64,000 nucleotides of DNA, from assembly GCA_032158295.1 (NCBI GenBank), contig CM063258.1, forward strand, positions 16,529,703 to 16,593,702, in the 5' to 3' direction. Under the pieces are notes generated by a model. That model saw nothing but the letters and a program-made list of their open reading frames with translations, did no database searches and was not told where the DNA came from. Below are positions 36,375-49,308 of the stretch, piece after piece; positions within the stretch are counted from its first letter, which is position 1; the number at the start of each line of letters is the position of its first letter. Made by a program: the position numbers and the translations under genes. Origin of the DNA: Pycnopodia helianthoides. Taxonomy: Eukaryota; Echinodermata; Asteroidea; Forcipulatida; Asteriidae.

Positions 36375-39215
36375 TGCTTGTGTAGAATCCACAGATTTAT
36401 TTTGACTTTCTTTTTGCATAACCATCCAATTATCACTCCATGTTTTGCGAGAAGTGGTTCTACTTTCTGGTCCCTAGAAATCTTTAAACTCCTGTGAAAG
36501 TTTTAAAGGTCTTGTTATTGGGTTAAATAATGATGACCATGTGCATAGAGTAGATTCATTAAGAGTTGTTGAAAGGGCTTCTCCTCAATTATTCCCATGC
36601 AAGTAGCGTGTGGATGCATAAACTCTCTACATCATCTGAAGAGCTTAGGGAATAACAAGTTTGGTCTCTGCATGTGCTTTTCTTAATATGTCAAGTGCTG
36701 ATGCATATAGCTGGCTGGTCTGGACAGCTAGTTTCACCAGCCCTCTGCCTTTTACCGTTATTGCCAATCCTGTGGAATTCTCAGTGGGGCTTCCCTCCTA
36801 GGTCCTCGATGAGAAATTCTTCATTACCTCATGTTTCGAAATTGGTTTCCTCCGAGTCGTCTCCAAGTATCATGGACGCCTGGATGGTTTTTCTGATATC
36901 GCCGCTCCTCCATGGGGAGGTATTTCGCTGGGAAGTATATTTACGATTTCTCTTGTTCGTCTAATCAATCTGACAAGGAGTTCATGAGGGAATGGATAGG
37001 ATTTTAAATCAAAACATGGGCCTGGTCTGGCGGCATGCGCAGGCATACCACTGCGGCTGTGCCGACCTGCCCAAGTGAAACCAGCACAGTTTATTGCCGG
37101 CACACTTGGCCGCTCTTGCCGTCATCACCTCAGCATTTAGGTGGCCATCCGTGATATTTGCCATCCACTTCAATGTTTTGCTAAGACTCCTATCAAGTTG
37201 GAGTCCGTTGAGCCCTACTAATAAACCATTCAGGATGTGACTCTGGTTTTTGATTGCATGCTGTGGATGAGACTGTCAAAATAATGAAAGCTGCAGGGAT
37301 ACCATGCTAGCCACCTGTCTGCAAATTAAGCAGCGTGTTTAATGAGTTGATTTGCTCCCATTCTATATGATGTAACTTCCTTCTCTTTATCAATTCTTTT
37401 AGGCTTTCAGATAACTCTCAACTTACATTCACCTCAGTTGTTTCTATGGTCTATTAATTACAAACGAAATTCATACGTCATTTAGAATCTGAGGTTCATG
37501 TCATCAACAGTATGTCATTTGCTGGTCATTAAGTCCAGTTTAACTCACCATCATCCAAAGTCTTTATCAGTTGTATCTCACCTCAGGGTAAGTTTTGTTA
37601 CGAGATTTGATTCCTTTTAATCTGTATTTGTCCTTCTTCAAGAGGATCGCGCTCCTTTGCTTATTTGGCACATTCATAAGACAATGCCATATAACCTTGG
37701 AAACCATTGTGTGAAAGATACAACTTTTTTTTCTAGTGTTGCTGTTTTTTACCTCAATTAAATGCTGTTTGATTAGGTTTATTATTTGGATCAATTGAAG
37801 ACGTCATTATGTGTTGACCATCGGTGTGTATTCCTGCAAGATGTTCACCAGACAAGCAAATTCCTACGTACCTGCTGTGGTACACGAATAGTTAAACCAG
37901 TTGAATCGAAGAGAGAGAGAGAGGACCTATAGGTCAAAGTGTGAAGGCCGCATTGTAGTAGTTCAATTTATATCGCTTGCACTTTTTGGCAATGAATGGC
38001 AGATTTTGAAGTTTTAATATTGCATCTAATAGCTTTGTCCGTTTCATTTGTTGGTGTGCATTAGCGATGACAACTAGTCATTTGTTTTCGAAGCAATTGG
38101 TTGGAAAGTACACAGCCATTTTGATCAACTGTTGTCTGTTTCTCCTTACGCTGTATAGCTCCAATTTAATCACCATTAAAACGCTATCCAAACTGAGCAT
38201 AAATCATCAATAGCTTTTCGCTCAACTGTTGTTGTTCTCAATTTATTTGTGAATCAGAATGCATCGATAGATCAATCCCTAGAGACTCGGTCCGTGCAGA
38301 CGATTGTAGCTTGTATTAAAGGTTGCCACCTGCAAATGACTACCTGATGCATTTGGTTAATTACCTAATCTTCTTAAGTATTTAGTCCTAAACGGGAAGT
38401 GCAGGATTAACTGCTCTTTTGTGTCTGTAGTATGTGTTTCTTTTGGTCAGCTTTTCTATAGTAATTTATCACGAAATTAACTAACCATTTGTAATGCGAA
38501 AACAAACTGTAGAACATTTATGTGTTATTTGTTTTATTTTTATTTTTATCCCCGAGTAATTATTGATCATCATCTTATTGGTCTCCACTGATTAATTTTC
38601 CCGGAAAAAATGGAAGCATTACGTTTGACATTGTTTCTGTAAATATAATTTGCAAATGGCTCATTTACCAACTCATTCAGTAAGGATACACTTTGTCTCC
38701 TTGAGGTTGCTTGGCCTGTTGTTGTTGATTTTTTCCCTCTTCGTGGAACGAATTACCTGTTTCAGTCTTCATTTTATGACCTATGGTTTCTTTTGTGGCT
38801 TTCTATACACTTTTTTTTTAATCATCAAATGTTTTGGAGTATATTTTAATCCTAAACTCTATACAATAACTCTCCTACTTCCATTTCATTAACTTGGCTT
38901 TGTAAAAACAATAGTGACCATTGAATGGTGATATAAGTGTCTCATCAGTTAGATTTCAATAAATGCCGGTGTCGTTTCTCTTCGCGTTCAGTGTAGCCAT
39001 GAACCATAAACTACTTCCGCTTTGAACATTTTGAACATGGAAATATTTCTTAAACTGCTCATAACTTGAAGCTTTGCGTGGTGTAGATACGAGAGCTGAA
39101 GGACTTGCTGGCGATGACCTTACTATAATCTCCTCTTGGCAGAAGTCCAGATACTTGATCAGATGGCTATGTTGGGCTTTAGTTGCCCTTGCATGACACA
39201 CTATGTAGTCCTTAC
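36375..39215. other. Intronic DNA, nothing recognised
   Basis: Includes a repeat-free, GC-richer patch at about 36680-37140 and a (GA)n tract at about 37912-37923. No gene is assigned. Confidence 0.45.
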
Positions 39216-39561
39216 CAGCGGCGTAGCCAGGACTTTTTCGGTGAGGGTGGGGCACGGGGGGCATTGCTTTCAAGTGATGGGGGTGGGGCAGGGGGAATAT
39301 GTGTGTCCGTGTTGGGGGTCGGGCAGGGGGAATGGATTTGTCAGTGTTGGAGGTCATGCTTTTATTTTGGGAGGGGGACGCTACAGGGAGGCCACCATCC
39401 TCTTATATTCTTGGCATTTTGTGGCCGCGGTAGTGATCCAGATCACGATCGTTCACTACGTTAGATTATACAAACACACATTTTCCTGTTTTTTTTTTCC
39501 TTTTTTTTTATTTTTGTGAGCACTACCTCAATTTTTTTGTCCCCCCTTTGTGACGCCACTG
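39216..39561. mobile_element. Non-autonomous hAT-type element with 8-bp target duplication
   Basis: It starts CAGCGGCGTAGCCAGGA and ends TGACGCCACTG, with terminal inverted repeats of the CAGNGGCGT class. It is flanked by a perfect 8-bp duplication GTCCTTAC (39208-39215 and 39562-39569), diagnostic of hAT-type transposition. The interior is G-rich (several 'ggggg' runs) and has no transposase. Confidence 0.88.
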
Positions 39562-40147
39562 GTCCTTACAAATTATTTTTGTAAGGGTAAGTCAGTTTTT
39601 CCTTATAAGTAAAGGGCAACTTTGTGAGGGAAATTAAAAATTACTGCTGGAACATTTTAACTCGAGGGCACTGAGGTAATGATGAGGGGTATGAAGCCGT
39701 GCTCAACATTGGGTATTGTGTCATCTGTCGATGAGACTATAATATCTTGCCATCCATCACCCTGAATGCCAATCTAGTTGCATCACATTAAATAGACAAT
39801 GGTTTAGTTATTTACTCATTTGATAGATTTCAAGCCATGTTGAATGAGTTGATGGAATTTCAATGATAACGTGTCGTGACCTTTTCTTATCTCCACTTAG
39901 TATTATTTGGTTCATCTTCATTTTAACAAAACAACAAAGTAATAATCAGGTAGCTGTGAAATACTATTATCAAACTTTTAAAAAAAGTGTACTTATAAAA
40001 AAAATGAAACTAATAAATAACAAATGAATTGTCAGCTTTCCAAACAATACTATTGGTTTGATTACAGCTGAAGAATAGTTAGAGATTTGTCTCCTCAAAC
40101 ATTAAGGGTAGTTTTATAAGATTCACCTTGATTTACAAGCCTGGACT

Positions 40148-40268
40148 TTATATCTTTGAGAGGGCAAGGCTGTTTTTATTTTGCAAAGGGTGCTCCCATT
40201 GGAAAATATTAAAGTCTTTTGAAGGGCCAGACCAAGGGGCAACAGAGGCCATGGCCTCCGTGGCCTCT
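40148..40268 (+). repeat. Dispersed repeat D, copy 2
   Basis: Matches 18130-18256 in order and orientation, including 'gggcaaggc', 'cccattggaaa' and 'aggccatggcctccgtggcc'. Confidence 0.65.
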
Positions 40269-41302
40269 GTGTGTGAATGGAATGCACTCTTCGTGATATT
40301 GAACTTTCCCTTTACCTGATAACAATACATTCATGTACGTCACTTTACATGAATCAAGATGTAATGATTTGGTTTAAACTCATCGGATGCAACACACATT
40401 ATCTAGTCAAACTCAGCCCCCAATGTATCCCAGTACAGCCATCACCGTAATTACGCTGATTGGATGTGGGCGAATAGTTGTTTCACACATGGATTCTTTT
40501 GTCATTAATCAAAGCACAGACGATCACTGAGAGACTTGTAGTCAGTCATTTGTCCCTAGTTCTTTTGTTGATGATCAGTCAGGTTTTTTGCCCTCCCTCC
40601 CCCCACTCTCTCTTTAGGAAATCTGCATCGTGGTGCAACAGGCAAACCATCTGTCTATGGAGCAGGCTGACATGCTTGTATACAATAAACAAATCTTGTA
40701 TACTAGAAGGAAGTGGAATGGAAAATGATTAGAATTATTTGTTGGGTTAGGAGTAATGAGTTTAATCCAATCACTGACTAGTGGATTTTGAAGAACTCAT
40801 TCTCCTATTGATTAGCATCTCAGTTTATTACCAAATCCACTTAAATTTGCTATTTATTTTTGTCCACAAAAGGACACAAGTCATTATATGGAAGAACCAC
40901 TAGGTAATATTTCAGTTGCCTCATCAGTGGAACTTTGTTATAGACCTGGCACTCCTTCACGAGTACTTGTAAAAATGGTAATCAGTGATCAGTTTGCAGG
41001 GCTGTGATTTTACTTGATTTATTTTCATATTCTAAATGTTTATTTTACTAATTTAAATTACCTTTGAATTGTCTTAATTAAGTAGCCAGCAGTGGGTTAA
41101 GGAAGTAACATATTGTCTTGATTGTTAGAGAAGATCTTGTAGAGTTCATTCTCGAGACCAATGGAAGAGCTATAGGACTGTTACTGTTGAAGTTCTGAAA
41201 ATTGCAAATGCTTCTTATTCCATCGACACTAATATTATAAAACACATACAAAAAATATTTCAATTAATTAAGGGAAACTGACCGGGTAATTTTGTAACAC
41301 CT
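40269..41302. other. Intronic DNA, nothing recognised
   Basis: AT-rich sequence without assigned features. Confidence 0.4.
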
Positions 41303-41400
41303 TTGGGTTGAACAAAGAAAAACTGACTAGAGCAGGACTTGAACCTGCGACCTCCGGATTAACGTACTGGCGCTCGACCATCTGAGCTGTTGGCGGTCTC
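41303..41400 (-). mobile_element. tRNA-like SINE family 2, copy 5 (truncated)
   Basis: On the - strand the core and B box ('aggttcaagtcctgctctag') and the tail 'tttctttgttcaaccc' remain; the leader is absent. Confidence 0.7.
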
Positions 41401-42586
41401 TCCTGTATATTTTTTGTGTTCACTTAAATGCCATTCATTCCAATACTGGAGTTTTAAGACTTTAGATAACACTAAGGGTAAGCAATTAATTAGTTTGAAA
41501 TTGTTTATTTTTCAAACTCAATGTTGTGTTTACTTACTTGATGCTTGATAAATAAAAAGACAAGCCCCTTTTTGAGTGAGTGCAAATCGGCACTCACTCT
41601 AGCTGTATAGATACAGGGAATCCTACATGAATGGTTGCTGTTAAGAGCTTGAAGCTCAGCTGTGGTATTCTCGAGTTGAACCTATAGCAGTAACAGTGCA
41701 CCCATTATCGTACCACATTGTCACACATCTTCCTCTTCCTAAGCCCTGAGCTTGTCACCTGAAGCACTGTATTATTTCACAGCTTACGTACTGAATAATG
41801 TTTAAGAAATAAGTTTGTTGGAGGTGTCGTAAGGGGTTCTGTTCCGGAATCATTTATCACCTAGGAGCAGATTTTGGACTCGGGTAAGTCCAATCAATGT
41901 GATTTTGATTAAAGAGTATCGTGGATCTAACGAGAATTATATAAATGGTTATTTGGTGTTTATTAATAACCCCAGTCAAATTAAAACAAATCTTGAATCT
42001 TTGCTTTTTTTCGTGTGTAAGAACTTGTCTACTTAAAACAACAATAACGATACTGCAAGTTCGCCCCAAACAAGGCATAAAGTCACTTTTGGTGAGGGGC
42101 TACAAGAATAAAATATCTAAGATGAAAATAACTCGGGGGAGCTGAAAGGTAGGAATTAATGTTCCTTTTAAGGAACCTTAATGGAGGGAAACATGAACCA
42201 GGCAAGGAGTTTCGAAGATATGCAGTACGTGGAATGAAGCTGTTGGAACTACTCGATAAAACTAAGGACTTTAACAAAAGGGATCTGGGCATTTTGACAG
42301 AGCGAGAACGTCCTCGCTTCGGTTTGGTGAACAAAACCAATCAGGACGTCGATAGAAAAAAAGGTCAAAACAATGGCAGAACGAAGAGGGGTCCTCTATT
42401 TATCATGTTGACAACGTGTTTTAACGCTGCATACAAACCTGAGACCAAAAGAGGTCCACACAATGTAGGGACTTGAAACACTATGTGGACTTACACTCGT
42501 CCACACAGTGTTTATTACAGTGTTGAAGAATAGGATTTTCTTTAAGTTTAAAGAACAAAGGAGTGTCCACAGAGTGACTGCAACAC

Positions 42587-42952
42587 AGGGCTGTGTGTGT
42601 GTGTGAGTAGGTATACACATTCAAACCGGGAACCTATAACAAAAGAGGACAATAGGGTCCCCGTTTGGGGAAAGGTCCCCAGTTGGAAAACGTGTACAAA
42701 ACCAATGAGAGCTGTTGCCAAAAAGTACAAACAAAAGAGGGACATAGGGTCCGATTGAGTGTTTACACACGGTGTGTGTGTGTGTGTGTGTGTTGGGTGT
42801 GTACACACAAAAGGTATTGGGTCTGACAACAATGGACAATGGACCACAGTCATTTCAAGAACAATCCCACAGATTCTCAAAGGAATAATAGACACAATAC
42901 AGTACCACAACGATCGTAAGATGTGTGGTGTGTGTGTGTGTGTGTGTGTACG
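42587..42952. repeat. Cluster of three (GT)n microsatellites
   Basis: GT/TG runs lie at about 42592-42604, 42772-42793 and 42925-42949, embedded in sequence with repeated 'agggtcc' and 'ccacacagtg' motifs. An unrecognised repeated sequence may surround them. Confidence 0.6.
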
Positions 42953-45078
42953 TGTGGATGTCTACCCGTTGAAACCGAGGACTTTTACAAAAGACCTCAC
43001 AATTTAAAAAAATCGAGAAAACAACAAGAAGTCCTGTAATGACATAGTGATTCACTTATACATTGTTGTTATTATGTTTTATACAAATATAACAGCTGTA
43101 ACTTCCCTGGACAGTCTGATATTTGTTTCAAAGTTAATTAATTAAAAAAGAAAATGTATCAGTCATTATTGAATAAGCCAATTAGTGTCAGTAAAATATA
43201 TTCTTTCTATGGTATCATTAATCAATGCACTATACAATGCATTGGCTCAACGTTCTGATAAAAAGCTTCGTAATTCAAAGACACACTAATTTGTCACAAC
43301 AAAATTCGTGTCATTACATTATTGTGATGCCGCTGCTGAGTCTATAATTTCCATGATTTCTGAACAATTCAGCAACTGCAGCGTTTGGTTTGTACATCTA
43401 TTTAATCCCGTGGGTCAGTCAAGATTTCACCCAGGTAGAATTTGCTCCAACACACCCCCCAATCCGAGAGACGGAGCTGCAGTGTATATGCGGACGGGCT
43501 GTCACTTTCTAGTCACTTCCAAGCCAATCTATGTTCCCCCACCCTTTCTCCAAACTCTGTGTCTTGTGTGCAAATTTACCCTTCAACACCCATCCAGAAG
43601 AAATGACCCTAACTTGTGATGCGAAAACGAGTAGAATTGGAAACAACACCCTTTACGGTGCTATGATATCGATACATGTTAAAGCAAATTTAGCCAGAGC
43701 AGTGAATTGTCCATCGACTCCTCCAGCAACCGTTAAACCATGGATTGTCCGGGCCCACCCACCGGCGTTGTAACCGTGCTAGGCAAACTCCTCTTGCAGC
43801 TCCCACTTGTGAAAAATAGCCCCGGGGGGCTTCCCGGGGGACGGAGATGATTGATTGTGGAGCCACGCGCACAAAGAAACCGGCTTGCAGATGCGCCATC
43901 CGAACTCCCTGTAATAAGTTGGGTGTCGAGTTGATCGGAGCGAGTATGCTGAAGTCAGTACAATCATGAAAATGATGTAGATGGTTTGGAAGCTTTTTAT
44001 TGCTTTACACCTGGTGATTAATGTAGGATTTATCATTCCATTATTCCACGTAGAATCAAAGTGTATCTTCATCTGTTTCTGAATTTGCTGTAATCGTCTA
44101 TGCTTCACTCTGCCTGATCTCGTAACGAATGAGACTCGGGGCATACATAGCGTTAATTTGCTTTAAGGCTGGTCTGAGATTATTATTATCATCGAGTCAA
44201 AAGACTGTCTGAGGATGACAGATATAAATTTACAGGCTCTATCGAATTTGAAGATTTGTGAATATTTGATCACTTTCTTAAGATATAGTACAGGTAAACT
44301 TATGTAATGGTTTGATGATTCCTTCACATGATGTTGTTATTAAGGATTCACCAACAGTTGTGAATACTTTCGTGTTGAGTCCCCATCGCCTCGTTTCTCT
44401 TGGGACCTTTTCTTGTTACCATCTGCCTCCTCATCTCCCTCATCAGTATGCCATCAGGATGTGGTCCTACTCATTGAGGATTCCCGCAGCATCTTTGCTC
44501 TTTCTGTGATCATCTGGGGGGTCGACATGACAGAGTTGTTCGTCAGGTGGATCGGAGAGGCCTTGCTGTGATAGGAATACTGATTGCAGGAAGGAATAGA
44601 GGAAACCAGTGTCAACGTGTAATCATCAAGTGAAGATTTGTGCTTGATTCTCGACGTTTAAAGCTAAACAGAAATATCGGCAATGATGCACCACTGATTA
44701 CACGTAATTTAATAACAAACATTTCACTGTAAATGCAGAATCGGGTATCTCAGTCAATGCCAGTTCAATTGTTTTAGTGTATTTGTGTGAAAATTGTAAT
44801 CTTGGAAGCACTTAATTAAAAATTGAAGGCAGTATCACTGATGCAAGACACAGTGTTTCCAGCCTGGAAGCAAAGCTTATCTACACATATCGATATCAGA
44901 AATCGGTTAATTTGAGTCTGTTCACATTGCGGTCATCTTTTGTGAAGTGTACCCTGAAGATATAATAGAGTCACTATGAAGTAGGTCATTACTTCACAGC
45001 CACATTCTATTTCAGATGTGGGTTTCATTATAATTTAACTGTGCGTGTAAATAAATAAGATGGAATTTGGCTTATATG
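42953..45078. other. Intronic DNA, nothing recognised
   Basis: A GC-richer patch at about 43400-43920 includes a C/G-rich hairpin 'cccggggggcttcccggggg' at 43820-43840. Several overlapping frames of 80-121 codons cross it without recognisable homology. Confidence 0.45.
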
Positions 45079-45545
45079 CCTGATTGGCTATGACTCTTTG
45101 CTGATATAGACATTGGCTATTGGCTGATATAGACATTGGCTAATTGGCTATTGGCTGATATAGACATTGGCTATTGGCTGATATAGACACTGGCTATTGG
45201 CTGAAATAGACTACCTCCATGAATAGACATAGGCTATTGGCTGATATAGACATTGCCTATTGCCTATTGTCGGATTGGCTATTGGCTGATTGGCTATAGG
45301 CTGATATAAACATCGGCTTTTTGGCTGAGATAGACATTGACTATTGGCTGATATAGACATTGCCTATTGGCTGATGTAGACTTTGGCTATTGGCTGTCGT
45401 AGTCATTTGCTATTGGCTGATATAGACATTGGCTATTGGCTGATGTAGACATTGGCTATTGGCTGATATAGACTTTGGCTATTGGCTATTGCCTGATGTA
45501 GTCTTTGGCTATTGGCTGAGGTAGACACTGGCTGCGGCTATGGCC
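45079..45545 (+). repeat. 24-bp tandem array (ttggctattggctgatatagacat)
   Basis: About 20 diverged copies of 'attggctgatatagac' with alternating 'ttggctattggct' blocks. It lies about 600 bp before RPAP2 exon 8. Confidence 0.9.
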
Positions 45546-46153
45546 ATTGGCTGCAATGACAACATTAAAGCATGGGCATTTTTAGTGATCAAACCACAGC
45601 CAGTGCCGCCATCAATTTAGACTCGACACAAAAACAAACACTTGTGCATGTGATTGATTCCAGTGCAATGCTGGTTGAACAATAGTTTCATGATTTCTGC
45701 TGTGATGGATAAGCTCTTTCTCTGAAATCAAGTTGTGCTTTCTCTGTCTGATTGATGTTATTGTACTTAAAACTCCTAACAATTACTCAATAATTGTCTA
45801 CCTAGATTATTTAGACATGGTAATTAAATATTTTACTATTGGATGGTATTGATTTATTACTAATGAATTGTTTCTACGCGGGAGAAAGTGGTCCTCTCGT
45901 TCATCACTTCCACCACATCCTGCTTGGCAACGCCCCTCTGGAACCATGTTTCAATACCCATGTCATAGATTAATATAAATGCAGGAGACAACAGCTACCA
46001 GACGTCAACCCCATTGTGATTTTTCACTTCAAACTTGGTCTAACAAATGCATTTTGTACCAAATCCATGACAGGCTTTGTTTTCCTTCCTCCCGTGTAAA
46101 AGATTTATTTATTTGAATTAACCTTTTGTTTTTTCGTTTGTTTGTTATTTTAG

Positions 46154-46298
46154 TTTGGCCCAGCACAATAAGTCAATTCGAGACTCGCTTTCTAATGATG
46201 CAAACCGTGGGTTTATTGAGATTCTACTGGCTAAGATGGACACTAGTATGGAAAAGCTTCGTGAGGTGATCAACTTTATTGAAGCAAGCAATCTATGA
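46154..46298 (+). CDS. RPAP2: RPAP2 coding exon 8 (C terminus and stop)
   Basis: This exon lies 33.3 kb downstream of exon 7. It has a strong pyrimidine-tract acceptor (ttgttattttag|T), restores the AT|T split codon in phase, and encodes 48 residues ending in TGA at 46296-46298. The peptide includes SNDANRGFIEILL and MEKLREVINFI, which resembles the human C-terminal helices ([26 protein letters not shown]). Phase, acceptor, homology and a fitting stop all agree. A short extra exon inside the long intron is possible but not required. Confidence 0.87.
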
Positions 46299-47795
46299 TG
46301 ACATCATTCTTAGGTTTGCAATTTATTCTGTCTTTTCTAAAATCCCATGTAGCTTGAGCATTGAACACCTGGCTCTTTTTCTTCATCTTTTTTTTCACCA
46401 AACCTTCGCATGCAGATGTTTCTTTTTCGAAATCTTCTACTTCAAACCTTCGCATGGCTAACTAAGATGTGTCTTTTCAGAATCTTCTACTTTAAACCTT
46501 CGCATGGCAATCTTAGATGTTTCTTTTCATAATTTTCTACTTCAAGCCTTCGCATTGCAATCTTAGATGTTTCTTTTCGTAATCTTGTACTTTAAACCTT
46601 CTCATGGCTAACTTAGATGTTTCTTTTCGTAATCTTCTACTTTAAACCTTCGCATTGCAATCTTAGATGTTTCTTTCCGTCATCTTCTACTTTAAACCTT
46701 TGCATTGCAATCTTAGATGTTTCTTTTCGTTATCTTCTACTTCAAACCTTCGCATGGCTAACTTAGATGTTTCTTTCGTAATATTCTACTTCAAACCTTC
46801 GCATTGCAATCTTAGATGTTTCTTTTCGTCATCTTCTACTTCAAACCTTCGCATTGCAATCTTAGATGTTTCTTTTCGTAATCTTCTACTTCAAACCTTC
46901 GCATTGCAATCTTAGATGTTTCTTTCCGTCATCTTCTACTTTAAACCTTTGCATTGCAATCTTAGATGTTTCTTTTCGTTATCTTCTACTTCAAACCTTC
47001 GCATGGCTAACTTAGATGTTTCTTTTCGTAATATTCTACTTCAAACCTTCGCATTGCAATCTTAGATGTTTCTTTTCGTAATCTTCTACTTCAAACCTTC
47101 GCATGACTAACTTAGATGTTTCTTGTCGTAATCTTCTACTTTAAACCTTCGCATGGCAATCTTAGATGTTTCTGTTCGTAGTCTTCTACTTCAAATCTTC
47201 GCATGACAATCTTAGATGTGCCTTTTTTTCGTCTTATGCATCAAAACATCTTATGGCAATCTTATATGTTTCCTTTCGTAATCTTCTTTTTCAAACCTTC
47301 GCATGGTAATCTTAGATGTGTTTTTTCTCAAAGCATCACATGGCAATCTTAGATGTTTTTTCCTTCCATTTATATTCCTTTCTACTTACTTAATCTGAAA
47401 GGTTCATCTATAATGAGAAGTGTTTAAAGTAGAATCATGTTTTTTCCACATGGGTTTCACACCTACCAACCCCCTTATCGTCCCACCAAATCATATTCAA
47501 ACAATTTGTTTTAAAAACGTGGGCACTAGTTTTCCAGATTCCTTCTTTTCCAAATCAAACAACCATTTTGTTTGTAATACTGTTTTGTTTTGCATTAGAC
47601 CAGGCAAGCCTGGTGTGTATGCCAAAAATCATTTTTAGTCTAATGTACCTTGCAATATTACCCTTGGCCTGTGCTCGGTAACCCTGGGGTCTGAGCCTGG
47701 CAGCCGTGGGTCTGAGTTTAGCGGCCCTGGGTCTGAGTTTAGCAAAGCAGATGGATACCCATTTCACTGATTCATTGCAGCCTCGACATCAATAA
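46299..47795 (+). other. RPAP2: Probable RPAP2 3' UTR with minisatellite and candidate polyadenylation signal
   Basis: After the stop codon the first AATAAA I see on the + strand is at about 47790-47795. If it is used, the 3' UTR would be about 1.5 kb and would consist mostly of the 50-bp tandem array described separately. A short tandem of a 'ccctgggtctgagtttagc'-like unit lies at about 47660-47735. The transcript end is inferred and has no support beyond the hexamer. Confidence 0.35.
46381..47364 (+). repeat. 50-bp tandem array, about 20 copies, just after the RPAP2 stop
   Basis: The unit contains 'cttctacttcaaaccttcgc' and 'ttgcaatcttagatgtttct'. It begins 83 bp after the stop codon, so it is probably transcribed as 3' UTR. 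The variant block 'catcttctactttaaacctt' recurs at 46681 and 46930, a 249-bp (five-unit) higher-order period. Confidence 0.93.
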
Positions 47796-48262
<467 letters not shown>

Positions 48263-49308
48263 CAATCACATTTTACTCAATCATACCCTAACGTCTCCAC
48301 TACGAATCTAAGGCCTCCTTGCTGATTTCCTTTTATCAGTGAGGCCCGATCCACATCCTCCTTCCCATACCTTCTTATTCTGATGTATACGGCCTTTTTC
48401 TCAACCTTGTTTGTCTAACTCTCCACACCCTTAACAAGTGTAAACGCGGTGTAAGACCTCTTCCCCAGCCTCACATACTATTACCACACCCGAGGCCTTT
48501 TCGCTTTACATGACCCTTTCTCCATTACATTCCTGTGGCTGTCTCTGTCCTTAGGTGTGTCTTAGTTGCCTGGATAGTTGGTCATCGCTTGCCCATCACA
48601 CCAACTTGAAATCTCCAACCCCACCCCCGTCTTCCAAATCACACATATCTTTCCCCTTCAGATTTGGTAGCATGTTTCTTTCCTCAATCACATCCCCATT
48701 GGCTGTGTCCGTTCTTATGTTAAACTCACTCCTCGGGTACCTGTCTACTCTATCATCACACACCCATCACACCTATTTTAACTCCTCATCTCCTCTCTTT
48801 CTGTCTCTAGATCATCTCCATCTCCAAGCCGGAGTCAAACAAGCCAAGCCTCATTGATTGATCATGTGGTTGTGTCTTGAGTCGCAGTATGACACTCTTG
48901 CGGACGTGATTATGATATTATGATTCTGTCTTCACACCCTTATGGCAGGTTTAGCTTGGCTCTGCAGCTGATGATGAAACTACATCGGTGTGTTTTCTGC
49001 CTCTGCTCTCGAGGAGGTAAAGCCTCGACTCGTATCACCTGGGAGTTACTCTAGGTGCGACATTCGCTACTTCTTCTTCATCCTCTCATCATTAAATGCT
49101 TTCTTTAAAACAGATGGACAAAGTAAAATATTCACTTTTGCGAGCTGTACACTCAGTAAGAGTGTAGTCTTGTTATGTGTCAACTTCTATTTTCCTTTTT
49201 TTCTAGATAGCATGTCTATGGGTGGCTTTAATTTGCTGATAGAATGTGGTCAATTTATTCGAGGTAAATGTGGCCAATAATTGATAATCGGTTTACAATA
49301 AACAGATT
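48263..49308. other. Intergenic DNA, nothing recognised
   Basis: Pyrimidine-rich near the (CT)n tract, then ordinary AT-rich sequence. A 100-codon frame at 48555-48857 has no recognisable product. Confidence 0.4.

Larger units (their letters stand above)
12850..46153 (+). other. RPAP2: Giant final intron of RPAP2 (33.3 kb)
   Basis: This intron runs from the gtgagt donor after exon 7 to the ttttag acceptor before exon 8. It is over ten times longer than any other intron of the gene and makes up about three quarters of its length. It contains tandem arrays (19590-22530, 30147-30683, 45079-45545), a hAT-like element, SINEs, MITE copies and long stretches without recognised repeats. I found no convincing nested protein-coding gene on either strand. 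Confidence 0.85.
2100..46298 (+). other. RPAP2: RPAP2 gene, complete coding span (8 coding exons)
   Basis: RPAP2/Rtr1 is an RNA polymerase II-associated factor implicated in CTD Ser5 dephosphorylation and Pol II nuclear import. Eight exons with GT-AG borders and matching phases join to 1710 nt (569 residues plus stop); human RPAP2 is 612. The Rtr1-type zinc finger is visible as C82-x4-C87 (CGYPLC) and C118-x3-C122 (NFCRQFC). A long acidic/serine-rich linker follows, with a Lys-rich patch at about 307-323, then conserved blocks EWKTLATIDFLHG (about 339-351), KPLPG..YLKEETK..L..QEFYYG (about 395-420) and HKPASWTLLAILLL near the C terminus. Introns are 2325, 1244, 1828, 1373, 232, 2183 and 33304 nt. 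The start is the first ATG after a pyrimidine-rich AG, with A at -3 and G at +4. The next gene downstream, GFI1, is convergent. Family identity is recalled from the human protein, not searched. Confidence 0.93.

Noticed and set aside
42159..42476. 105-codon basic frame (EFRRYAVRGMKLLELLDKTKDF...)
   Set aside because: Charged composition looked protein-like, but I recognise no family and it overlaps frames on the other strand; not enough to call a gene.
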